The notes beneath the pieces are model-generated. The model was given only the letters and a program-made list of their open reading frames with translations. It made no database searches and was not told the origin of the DNA. The translations under genes were made by a program, and so were the position numbers. Below are positions 33,495 through 40,356 of a DNA stretch of 64,000 nt, one piece after another; position 1 is the stretch's first letter; each line of letters starts with the position of its first letter. The stretch is from the NCBI RefSeq assembly GCF_011694515.1, contig NZ_CP050192.1, positions 2,037,131 to 2,101,130 on the forward strand. Reading direction: 5' to 3'. Source of the DNA: Mycobacterium sp. DL592. Lineage in GTDB: Bacteria; Actinomycetota; Actinomycetes; Mycobacteriales; Mycobacteriaceae.

Positions 33495-34076
33495 CTATTG
33501 AGTTCGGCGCGGAGTGCGCAGGCCGAGTGTGCGTCTGCCGGCTTCCACCAGCTGCTGCTGCAGCCATTGGCGGTCGCCGCGGCGTCGGGGGTCGGCCGAT
33601 CCGGCCAGGCCGGCGTAGGTGAAGCGGGCCCGCATCAGCCCTTCCGGGCCGGGGTCGAGATCGGCGAACAACGCGAGTTGGCGCGCGATCACGTCCGTCC
33701 ACGTCCGGTTGGACTTGACCACGCTGTGGACGCCGGGGTCGTTGGCCAGCACCGCGACGAGCATCGGGTTGTCGACGGCGACGCGTGCGTATCCGGTCAG
33801 CATCCGCTCGGCTCTGGCGTGGGTGCCGCGGAGCTTCTCCGCGTCCTCGACGACGGCGGTGATGCTGGCAAAGATCGGCTCGAGCACCGCGGTCAGTAGC
33901 TGCTCACGAGTCCGAAAGTGATGGTAGATAGCGGCTTTGGTGATGCCGAGCTCGTCGGCGATCATCTGCAGCGAGGTCCCCGCGAAGCTGTGGCGGATGA
34001 ACAACGCGATCGCGGCGTCGATGAGCCGCTGCCTGGTGTCGGTCTGGGGACTACTGGCGACAGCTGTGGCGATCAT
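33495..34076 (-). CDS. TetR-family transcriptional repressor
   Basis: A 193-residue TetR regulator. The DNA-binding domain has DTRQRLIDAAIALFIRHSFA and TSLQMIADELGITKAAIYHH followed by FRTREQLL, the standard TetR helix-turn-helix. The C-terminal ligand domain (about 70-190) is all-helical with a hydrophobic core. It is divergent from the P450 gene across 133 bp containing a strong inverted-repeat array at 34123-34180, which is very probably its operator. It likely represses the P450-ferredoxin operon and itself and perhaps the SDR downstream. The inducer would be the P450 substrate or a CoA thioester. Confidence 0.92.
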   Translation of the reverse strand: MIATAVASSPQTDTRQRLIDAAIALFIRHSFAGTSLQMIADELGITKAAIYHHFRTREQLLTAVLEPIFASITAVVEDAEKLRGTHARAERMLTGYARVAVDNPMLVAVLANDPGVHSVVKSNRTWTDVIARQLALFADLDPGPEGLMRARFTYAGLAGSADPRRRGDRQWLQQQLVEAGRRTLGLRTPRRTQ

Positions 34077-34122
34077 GTCGACACCTCCCTGTTCGGCTTG
34101 CCGATCGACGAGGTAGTCCCTT

Positions 34123-34180
34123 TACGATCGACTAGTAATCTACCATACGATCGGCTAGCATCGCCCTAGCCGATCGTATG
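34123..34180. promoter_or_regulatory. TetR operator array: three TACGATCGNCTAG repeats, two as a 15-bp inverted repeat
   Basis: CATACGATCGGCTAG (34144-34158) is repeated exactly inverted as CTAGCCGATCGTATG (34166-34180) across a 7-bp spacer. A third near-copy, TACGATCGACTAG (34123-34135), lies just upstream in direct orientation. The array fills the TetR-P450 divergent intergenic region: it starts 46 bp from the TetR start and ends 29 bp before the P450 start. It should therefore overlap both promoters and allow cooperative repression. Confidence 0.8.
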
Positions 34181-34209
34181 GGCGGTCGCCCGGCAGTAAG
34201 GGACAGTTG

Positions 34210-35490
34210 ATGACTGACGTCGACAAGCTGGACTTCTTCATGGACCGCGACGTGGTCGCTGATCCCTACCCCTATCTCGAAGCCCTGCAGGCGCGTTGCC
34301 CGGTGGTTCGCGAACCACACCACGGTGTGTGGATGGTGACGGGCTGGGAAGAGGCCAGCGAGGTGGCCGGCGACGCCGACCGGTTCTCGTCGTGCATCTC
34401 GGTCACCGGACCATTCCCCGGTTTCCCGGTTCCGGTGGAAGGACGCGACGATGTCACCGAACTCATTGCGGCACACCGCGACGAGCTGCCGTTCAACGAC
34501 CAGTTACCCACGCTGGACCCGCCGGTGCACACCGACCATCGCGCGCTCCTGATGCGGCTGATCACACCCAAGCGCCTCAAAGAGAACGAAGACGCCATGT
34601 GGACCATGGTCGACCGGGCGCTCGACGACTACCTGACCGGCTCGGGTGCGGAGTTCATCGCGGGTTTCGGGCAGCCGTTCACCCTGATGGTGATCGCCGA
34701 CCTGCTCGGTGTGCCGGACGCCGATCGTGACGAGTTCCTCGCCGAGATGCAGCGCGGTGGCCATCACGGCGGCGGCATCGGCAGCGTCAAGGGCGAAAGC
34801 CTGGCCCAGTCGCCACTGGAGTATCTCTACGACAAGTTCAGCGCCTACATCGTCGACCGGCGCGCCAATCCCAGTGGCGACGTGCTGTCCGAGATGGCCG
34901 CCGCGACGTTCCCGGACGGTTCGATTCCCGATCCCGGCGACGTCGCCAAAGTGGCGGCGAATCTCTACACCGCAGGCCAGGAGACCACGGTGCGGCTGCT
35001 CAGCGCCGCCCTGCAGATCCTGGGTGACCGGCCCGACGTGCAACAGCTGCTGCGGGCCGACCGGTCCAAGGTGGGCAACTTCATCGAGGAGGCGCTGCGT
35101 TACGAAAGCCCGGTCAAAGGCGACTTCCGGATGTCCAAGCAGGCGGTTACCCTCGGCGGTGTGGAGATACCTGCCGGGTCCACACTCATGGTCGTCAACG
35201 GTGCGGCCAACCGCGACCCGCGCCGCTTCACCGATCCGGACACCTTCGACCCCACGCGATCAAATGCCCGCCAGCACATCGCGTTCGGCCGCGGCATCCA
35301 CACCTGCCCGGGCGCACCGCTGGCCCGCGCCGAGACCCGCGTCGCCATCGAGCGGCTGCTGGACCGCACCACCGACATCCGGATCAGCGAGGCACACCAC
35401 GGACCCGCGGGCGCCCGCACCTACAAATACGTGCCCACCTACATCCTGCGTGGCCTCACCGAGTTGCATCTGGAGTTCGACCTGCCATGA
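34210..35490 (+). CDS. Cytochrome P450 (TetR-controlled, ferredoxin-coupled)
   Basis: A 426-residue soluble P450. The I-helix oxygen-activation segment is NLYTAGQETTVRLLSAALQ (AGQET in place of AGxET/D), the K-helix ExxR lies in EEALRYESPV, the PERF-region segment is RRFTDPDTFDPTRSN, and the haem loop is AFGRGIHTCPGAPLARAE with the thiolate Cys366. No membrane anchor is present, as usual for bacterial P450s. Its stop overlaps the ferredoxin start as ATGA, giving the redox partner. The start is the ATG at 34210; TTG at 34207 adjoins it. I do not assign a CYP family. Electron supply should be NAD(P)H to ferredoxin reductase (not encoded here) to the ferredoxin. Confidence 0.93.
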   Translation: MTDVDKLDFFMDRDVVADPYPYLEALQARCPVVREPHHGVWMVTGWEEASEVAGDADRFSSCISVTGPFPGFPVPVEGRDDVTELIAAHRDELPFNDQLPTLDPPVHTDHRALLMRLITPKRLKENEDAMWTMVDRALDDYLTGSGAEFIAGFGQPFTLMVIADLLGVPDADRDEFLAEMQRGGHHGGGIGSVKGESLAQSPLEYLYDKFSAYIVDRRANPSGDVLSEMAAATFPDGSIPDPGDVAKVAANLYTAGQETTVRLLSAALQILGDRPDVQQLLRADRSKVGNFIEEALRYESPVKGDFRMSKQAVTLGGVEIPAGSTLMVVNGAANRDPRRFTDPDTFDPTRSNARQHIAFGRGIHTCPGAPLARAETRVAIERLLDRTTDIRISEAHHGPAGARTYKYVPTYILRGLTELHLEFDLP

Positions 35491-35675
35491 AAGCCCATGT
35501 CGATGACAGCCGCTGCCGTGGTCACGGCGTGTGCACCACGGTCTGCCCGCAGGTCTTCGCCCTCACCGACGACGGCTACGCCGAGGTGATCGTCGATGCG
35601 GTACCCGACGACCTCGCCGACAGCGCACGCGAGGCCGCCGCGGCCTGCCCGGAGAACGCCATCACCTTCGACTAG
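35487..35675 (+). CDS. [3Fe-4S]-type ferredoxin for the adjacent P450
   Basis: A 62-residue small ferredoxin with cysteines Cys10, Cys16, Cys20 and Cys54 in the arrangement CRGHGVCTTVC ... CPENAI. The usual second cluster cysteine is replaced by His13 (CxxHxxC), as seen in mycobacterial P450 partners with variable residues at this position. His may alter the cluster type and potential. ATGA overlap with the P450 gene makes it the likely electron donor. Acidic composition overall fits docking to a basic P450 face. The 3' end overlaps the stop of the convergent membrane-protein gene. Confidence 0.9.
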   Translation: MKAHVDDSRCRGHGVCTTVCPQVFALTDDGYAEVIVDAVPDDLADSAREAAAACPENAITFD

Positions 35676-35965
35676 GTGCGGTAGTCGACGATCGAGCGCC
35701 AATAGTCCTCGGGGATCTCGGTATTCGACCGAAGCGCCATCGCCAGGCCGGCCGCCATCGCGATGCCGAGCAGGCCCAGCCAGAGTCCGGCCAGTCCGAC
35801 GGCAAGCCAGAGCGCGCCGCGCACCGCGGGCCAGGGCGCGGCCACGGCGAGTAACGGCGCGAAGAAGAAGCCGGTACCCACGTACCACGCCGAGCCGGCG
35901 CGGTCGGCCTTCATCACCAGGTGCAGCCAGCGCGGAACCGGTCGGGTCCGTGGTGTCGGCGTCAT
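35672..35965 (-). CDS. Small two-helix membrane protein (97 aa)
   Basis: A 97-residue protein with a basic N-terminus (MTPTPRTRPVPRWLHLVMKA), then two hydrophobic segments (SAWYVGTGFFFAPLLAVAAP and ALWLAVGLAGLWLGLLGIAM) and a short polar tail ending DYWRSIVDYRT. The start is the ATG at 35965; the longer frame to 36061 runs through the palindromic operators, so it is rejected. It is divergent from the MmyB-like regulator gene, with two overlapping palindromes in between, and is thus a natural regulation target. Function unknown. Confidence 0.75.
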   Translation of the reverse strand: MTPTPRTRPVPRWLHLVMKADRAGSAWYVGTGFFFAPLLAVAAPWPAVRGALWLAVGLAGLWLGLLGIAMAAGLAMALRSNTEIPEDYWRSIVDYRT

Positions 35966-35985
35966 ACCTTCACGGTCTGCCCGAA

Positions 35986-36016
35986 AGGTAATGAGCGCAA
36001 TTACCTGACAGGTAAT
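35986..36016. promoter_or_regulatory. Overlapping palindromes between the small membrane gene and the MmyB-like regulator
   Basis: ATTACCTGACAGGTAAT (36000-36016) is a perfect 17-bp palindrome with a 1-bp centre. Its left arm also pairs with AGGTAAT (35986-35992) across GAGCGCA, so two overlapping inverted repeats share one arm. The array sits 20 bp from the small membrane-gene start and 34 bp before the regulator ATG, a classic autoregulated divergent operator. The GTAAT-N7-ATTAC pattern recurs at 6814-6830. Confidence 0.7.
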
Positions 36017-36050
36017 GGCCGCACCGGCGGCAGCGGGCCATGCTGGGGTG

Positions 36051-36822
36051 ATGGGTCGCACTCCGGTATTCGGCGAGCTGTTGCGGGACTGGCGGCAGCG
36101 CCGGCGGTTCAGTCAGCTCGACCTGGCCCTGGAGGCCAGGCGTCTCAGCCCGCCACGTCAGCTTCGTCGAAACCGGTCGCTCTGCACCCAGCCGGACCAT
36201 GGTGCTGCGCCTGGCCGAGGTGCTGGCCGTGCCCCCGCGCGAACGCAACCACCTGCTGATGGCCGCCGGGCTGGCCCCGATCTACCCCGAACGCCCACTC
36301 GACCACCCGGGCATGGCGGCGGTCCGCGCCGGCATCGAACGGGTACTGACCGCCTATGAGCCCTACCCCTGCCTGGTCGTCGACCGCAATTGGAATGTCG
36401 TACAGGTGAATTCGGGCACCGCCGTGCTGCTCGACGGTGTCGCACCACACCTGTTGGACACGCCCAACGCCCTGCGGATCGCACTGCACCCGGACGGCCT
36501 GGCGCCGCGCATCCGCAATCTGGCCCAGTGGCGCCACCACGTGGTGAGCCGGGTGCGCCGGGAAGCCGCCGCGGCGGCTGATCCGGCGACGGTGGCCCTG
36601 CTGGCCGATATCGAGTCCTACCCCGGTGGCACCGACGACTCGGCCGATCTGGGCGCGGTGGCCGTCCCGTTCGAGCTCTATCGGCGCGACGGCGTGCTGC
36701 TGAGCTTCCTGAGCCTGGTCACCACGTTCGGTACAGCCCTGGATCTGACGGCAGCCGAACTCGGATTCGAGGCGTTCCTGCCCGCCGACGAGCAGACCGC
36801 GGATGCGCTGCGGTCGTCCTGA
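36051..36822 (+). pseudogene. MmyB-like XRE-family regulator, interrupted by a one-base frameshift
   Basis: The ATG at 36051 opens MGRTPVFGELLRDWRQRRRF and continues SQLDLALEA, the start of a MmyB-type HTH. At about 36138-36140 one extra base (GAGGCCAGGCGTC) puts the frame out; the next frame then reads GVSARHVSFVETGRSAPSRT, MVLRLAEVLAVPPRERNHLL and the MmyB ligand domain VLTAYEPYPCLVVDRNWNVV. Removing one base gives about 256 residues, near the family length. MmyB-like regulators bind a fatty-acid-like ligand in the C-terminal domain. The frame is intact on both sides, so this is either a recent mutation or a sequencing error; a short N-terminal fragment or a 207-residue HTH-less protein (from 36199) would be made otherwise. 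Confidence 0.82.
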
Positions 36823-36832
36823 TCGCCGGACA

Positions 36833-36846
36833 TAGAACAGGTTTCA
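36833..36846 (+). promoter_or_regulatory. KstR-type operator upstream of cyp125
   Basis: TAGAACAGGTTTCA matches TNNAACNNGTTNNA. It lies 97 bp before the cyp125 start chosen here and 10 bp after the MmyB-like gene. Cyp125 is a known KstR-regulon gene in M. tuberculosis, which supports this site more than the other two. Confidence 0.7.
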
Positions 36847-36943
36847 GTTGGCAGTTTCGGGCAACCCGCCACGGTGCCTCCCGTCTGTGGTGTAGGCATG
36901 GATGTCGGGCACTAGAAGACGTCGTATGGAGGTGCGCATTTCA

Positions 36944-38218
36944 ATGCCCCAAACCGGTCCCAATCTCCCCCCGGGTTTCGACTTCACCGACCCCGATCTG
37001 AACAACGAGCGGCTGCCCGTCGAGGAGCTCGCCGAACTGCGCCGGGTCGCCCCGATCTGGTGGAACGAGCAGCCCAGGAACGTCGGCGGTTTCGACGACG
37101 AGGGCTACTGGGTGGTCACCAAGCACAAGGACGTCAAGGAGATCTCGCGGCGCAGCGACGTCTTCTCCAGCCTGGAGAACACCGCACTGCCGCGCTACCC
37201 CGACAATGCGGCGGTGTCACATAAGGACACCGGCCAGTTCATCCTGCTGAACATGGACGCCCCGCGGCACACCCATCTGCGCCAGATCGTCTCCCGGGCG
37301 TTTACCCCGCGGGCCGTCGAGACGTTGCGGGAAAACTTGCGGGAGCGAGCGCAGGCGATCGCCAAGGCCGCTGCCACCGAGGGTTCCGGCGACTTCGTCG
37401 AACAGGTCTCCTGTGAGCTGCCGCTGCAGGCCATCGCCGACCTGATGGGGGTCCCGCAGGACGAGCGCAAGAAACTGTTCGACTGGTCAAATCAGATGGT
37501 CGGCGAAGCCGACCCCGAGTTCGCCCGCAACGATCCGCAGGGCGCGGCCGGCGAGCTGATCATGTACGGGATGCAGATGGCCGCCGACCGGACGGCCAAC
37601 CCCGGCGACGATCTGGTGACCAAGCTGGTGCAGGCCGACGTCGACGGGCACAAGCTCTCCGACGACGAGTTCGGTTTCTTCGTGATTCTGCTGGCGGTGG
37701 CCGGCAACGAGACCACCCGCAACTCGATCACCCACGGCATGACGGGCTTCACCGATTTCCCCGATCAGTGGGAGCTGTACAAGGCGCAGCGCCCGGTGAC
37801 CGCGGTCGACGAGATCGTCCGGTGGGCCACCCCCGTGACGTCATTTCAGCGCACCGCACTGGTGGACACCGAGCTCAGTGGGGTGCAGATCAAGAAGGGC
37901 CAGCGGGTGGTGATGTCCTACCGCTCGGCCAACTTCGACGAGGAAGTGTTCGAAGATCCCTTCGCATTCAACATCTTCCGCGACCCCAACCCGCACGTCG
38001 GCTTCGGCGGCACGGGCGCGCACTACTGTCTCGGTGCCAATCTGGCCAGGATGACGATCGACTTGATGTTCAACGCGATCGCCGACCACATGCCCGACCT
38101 GACCCCGCTGGCCAAGCCGGAGCGGCTGCGGTCGGGCTGGCTCAACGGCATCAAGCACTGGCAGGTCGACTACACGGGCAAGGCCGCTGGCGCACAAGGC
38201 GATACTGTCGGGGTGTGA
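36944..38218 (+). CDS. cyp125: CYP125 steroid C26/C27 monooxygenase
   Basis: A 424-residue P450 that follows M. tuberculosis CYP125A1 (Rv3545c) almost throughout: PNLPPGFDFTDPDLNNERLP, DFVEQVSCELPLQAIADLMG, GHKLSDDEFGFFVILLAVAG and ERLRSGWLNGIKHWQVDYTG. Key motifs are AGNETTRNSIT (I-helix), EIVRWATPV (ExxR) and GGTGAHYCLGAN with the haem Cys362. The M. tuberculosis enzyme oxidises the terminal methyl of cholesterol and cholest-4-en-3-one, the first side-chain step. I choose the ATG at 36944 because GGAGGT lies 10 bp upstream; ATG at 36902 would add 14 residues. A KstR-type site lies upstream, and the gene is coupled to yceI by GTGA. Confidence 0.93.
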   Translation: MPQTGPNLPPGFDFTDPDLNNERLPVEELAELRRVAPIWWNEQPRNVGGFDDEGYWVVTKHKDVKEISRRSDVFSSLENTALPRYPDNAAVSHKDTGQFILLNMDAPRHTHLRQIVSRAFTPRAVETLRENLRERAQAIAKAAATEGSGDFVEQVSCELPLQAIADLMGVPQDERKKLFDWSNQMVGEADPEFARNDPQGAAGELIMYGMQMAADRTANPGDDLVTKLVQADVDGHKLSDDEFGFFVILLAVAGNETTRNSITHGMTGFTDFPDQWELYKAQRPVTAVDEIVRWATPVTSFQRTALVDTELSGVQIKKGQRVVMSYRSANFDEEVFEDPFAFNIFRDPNPHVGFGGTGAHYCLGANLARMTIDLMFNAIADHMPDLTPLAKPERLRSGWLNGIKHWQVDYTGKAAGAQGDTVGV

Positions 38219-38757
38219 CCGACTCGTGGACGCTGACCGCTGCTGACGGCGAGCTGCAGATACACACCGATGTCGGCGGGCCGGCGGCCAAGATGGGCCA
38301 CCGCCTCACCATCGCCATGGCCTCGTGGCAGGCGTCGGTGGACTGGCGGGCCGGCAAGCCGGTGTCGGCGGAGCTGGTCGTCGACGTCGACTCGTTGCAG
38401 GTGCTCAAGGGTGAGGGTGGGGTGACGCCGCTGTCTGGTCCGGAGAAGGTCGTGGTGCGCGGTAACGCATTGAAGTCCCTGGACGTCAAGAAGCACCCGC
38501 AGATCCGGTTCCACGCCGACGGCGTCGCCAAGACCAAAGCCGGCTATCGGATGACCGGCGAGGTGGAGATCCACGGCACCACGCAAGCCCAGGTAGTCGA
38601 GCTCGAGGTGCGTGACGACGGCGGTGTCTGGGTGATGTCGGCGCAGGTGCCGGTGGTTCAGTCCGCGTTCGGGGTGAAGCCATACTCGCTGTTGATGGGC
38701 ACGATGAAGGTTGCCGATGAGGTGACCGTGCGCTTCACCGCCCGACACCCGAAGTAG
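38215..38757 (+). CDS. YceI-family (lipocalin-fold) protein
   Basis: A 180-residue YceI-like protein: alternating strands that form a lipocalin-type barrel, starting WTLTAADGELQIHTDVGGPA and including LTIAMASWQASVDWR, SAELVVDVDSLQVL, KSLDVKKHPQIRFHADG and YRMTGEVEIHGTTQAQVVEL. No signal peptide is present, so unlike E. coli YceI it should be cytoplasmic. YceI proteins bind polyisoprenoids or other long lipids. The GTG start at 38215 overlaps the cyp125 stop by 4 bp. The coupling implies a function with CYP125, such as carrying a hydrophobic sterol or intermediate; this is inference. Confidence 0.88.
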   Translation: MTDSWTLTAADGELQIHTDVGGPAAKMGHRLTIAMASWQASVDWRAGKPVSAELVVDVDSLQVLKGEGGVTPLSGPEKVVVRGNALKSLDVKKHPQIRFHADGVAKTKAGYRMTGEVEIHGTTQAQVVELEVRDDGGVWVMSAQVPVVQSAFGVKPYSLLMGTMKVADEVTVRFTARHPK

Positions 38758-38774
38758 TACTGGTCTGACCACTT
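38758..38774. promoter_or_regulatory. FadR/GntR-like operator upstream of the fatty-acid hydroxylase gene
   Basis: TACTGGTCTGACCACTT differs at only two positions from the E. coli FadR-type consensus AACTGGTCNGACCAGTT, and contains the GntR core TGGTCTGACCA. It starts directly after the yceI stop and ends 33 bp before the hydroxylase ATG. A mycobacterial FadR-like GntR repressor responding to acyl-CoA would be the expected reader. Match by eye only. Confidence 0.5.
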
Positions 38775-38807
38775 GACCAATGCCGCTCGGCGGGCCATGC
38801 TGATGCC

Positions 38808-39455
38808 ATGCGCGGTATGACACTGGCCGATGCGGCGCGCGAATTCGTGCGCCATCTCACGCCCTGGCTACTCGGGGGCGCGTTGGTCGCGGCGGCGATC
38901 GCCCGGGTCGCCGTCGGCGACTGGCAGCTCACCGATGCGCTCGTCCCACTGGCGCTCGCGGCGGTGTTCCCGTTCGTCGAGTGGATGATCCACGTCGTCG
39001 TCCTGCACTGGCGGCCACGCCGGCTCGGACGGCTCGTCATCGACCCGATTCTGGCCCGCAAACACCGCGAGCATCACGTCGCTCCCCGCGACATCCCACT
39101 CGTGTTCATTCCGCTGCAGTCACTGATCGGCGCGCTGGTCTCCGCCGCGCTCATCGCACTGCTGGCGTTCCCGAGAACGGCCATGGGCCTGACGTTCCTG
39201 GTGACGGTCCTGACGTTCGGACTGCTCTACGAGTGGTGCCACTACCTGATCCACACCGATTACAAGCCGAAAAGCGTTGTCTACCGGGCTATCTGGCATG
39301 ACCATCGGCTACATCACTTCAAGAACGAGCACTACTGGTTCGGCGTGACGACACCGGGCACCGCCGACCGGGTATTGCGCACCTACCCGGACCCCGCCGC
39401 CGTGCCGACGTCACCGACCGCAAGGAACCTGCACGCCACGGCGCAGGCCAGCTAG
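38808..39455 (+). CDS. Fatty-acid/sterol hydroxylase superfamily membrane protein
   Basis: A 215-residue polytopic di-iron enzyme. About four to five hydrophobic helices (WLLGGALVAAAIARVAVGDW, LVPLALAAVFPFVEWMIHVV and others) alternate with His motifs: HVVVLHW, HREHH, EWCHYLIH, HDHRLHHF. These eight or more histidines form the non-haem di-iron site of the superfamily (sterol desaturase, fatty-acid 2-hydroxylase, carotenoid hydroxylase). Mycobacterial relatives act on lipids such as carotenoids, sterols or fatty acids; the substrate here is unknown. ATGs at 38808 and 38817 are possible. A FadR-like site lies upstream, and the gene is 50 bp after yceI. It converges with the transpeptidase gene. 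Confidence 0.87.
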   Translation: MRGMTLADAAREFVRHLTPWLLGGALVAAAIARVAVGDWQLTDALVPLALAAVFPFVEWMIHVVVLHWRPRRLGRLVIDPILARKHREHHVAPRDIPLVFIPLQSLIGALVSAALIALLAFPRTAMGLTFLVTVLTFGLLYEWCHYLIHTDYKPKSVVYRAIWHDHRLHHFKNEHYWFGVTTPGTADRVLRTYPDPAAVPTSPTARNLHATAQAS

Positions 39456-40207
39456 GCGTTGATGACGACCGGGTCGCCGATGTTGACCTGGTCGTAGTAC
39501 CACGCGGCATTGTCCGGGCTGAGGTTGATGCAGCCGTGGCTGACATTGGCATAGCCCTGTGATCCCACCGACCACGGAGCCGAGTGCACGTACACCCCGC
39601 CCCAGGTGATGCGGACCGCGTCGGCGACGGTGAGCTTGTAGCCCTCCGGATCGCTCAGCGGGATGCCGATGGTGCGGGAGTCCATGACCACCGAGGACTG
39701 CTTCTCGAGCACGGTGAACGAGCCGACGGGGGTCGGGTGCTTGGGCTTGCCCATCGAGGCCGGCATCTGGCGGACCACCTGACCGTCGATGCTGACCGTG
39801 AACGTGTGCGCGGAGATGTTGGCGACGCCCAGCACGGTGGCACCGGTGCCGAAGCTACGCGGGATGCCGCCCGCCATCATGGTGATCTGCGAATGGGCGG
39901 GCCAGTACTGGTCCGGAACCCACTGCACGACGTTGTCCTGCACCCAGTCGAACCGGCCTGACAGGCCGGCCGGCGCGGTCACAGTGATCGAGCGTTCGGC
40001 CGCCGATCGATCGAGCACCGGCTTGGTGAACGTGACGATGATCGGGTGTGCCACGCCGACGGTCTGGCCGTTGGTCGGCTGGACCGAGGCCACGGTGGCG
40101 CCGCCGAACGACGGTGCGATCGAGGCGTTACTGGTGGGTGCGGAGACTGACATGGCCAGGACCGCGATACCCGCGGCGGCAAGGGCCCGTCGAACTGCTC
40201 TGACCAT
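39452..40207 (-). CDS. ldtA: L,D-transpeptidase LdtMt1 type
   Basis: A 251-residue exported L,D-transpeptidase, the same length as LdtMt1 of M. tuberculosis (Rv0116c). A signal peptide or anchor (MVRAVRRALAAAGIAVLAMS and following) precedes a bacterial Ig-like domain (VQPTNGQTVGVAHPIIVTFT) and the YkuD catalytic domain. The catalytic motif is VSHGCINLSPDNAAWYY with Cys226, at the same number as the known active Cys of LdtMt1; IGIPLSDPEGY and YVHSAPWSVGSQGYAN are neighbouring signatures. The enzyme makes 3-3 cross-links in peptidoglycan and is carbapenem-sensitive in the family. No operon partner is apparent. Confidence 0.93.
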   Translation of the reverse strand: MVRAVRRALAAAGIAVLAMSVSAPTSNASIAPSFGGATVASVQPTNGQTVGVAHPIIVTFTKPVLDRSAAERSITVTAPAGLSGRFDWVQDNVVQWVPDQYWPAHSQITMMAGGIPRSFGTGATVLGVANISAHTFTVSIDGQVVRQMPASMGKPKHPTPVGSFTVLEKQSSVVMDSRTIGIPLSDPEGYKLTVADAVRITWGGVYVHSAPWSVGSQGYANVSHGCINLSPDNAAWYYDQVNIGDPVVINA

Positions 40208-40356
40208 TAGCTCCCGTCCTCGTGGAGATCAGCAAAGTCACAGTCTAATTCCTGGCAGGAAGTCCGCCCGGGAACACGCGCGGCACGTGCCACGACGGTG
40301 AGATGCAGTCGCTGCAGATGTACCACGCTGGTCTATCAGCGAAACAACGGTCGGTG

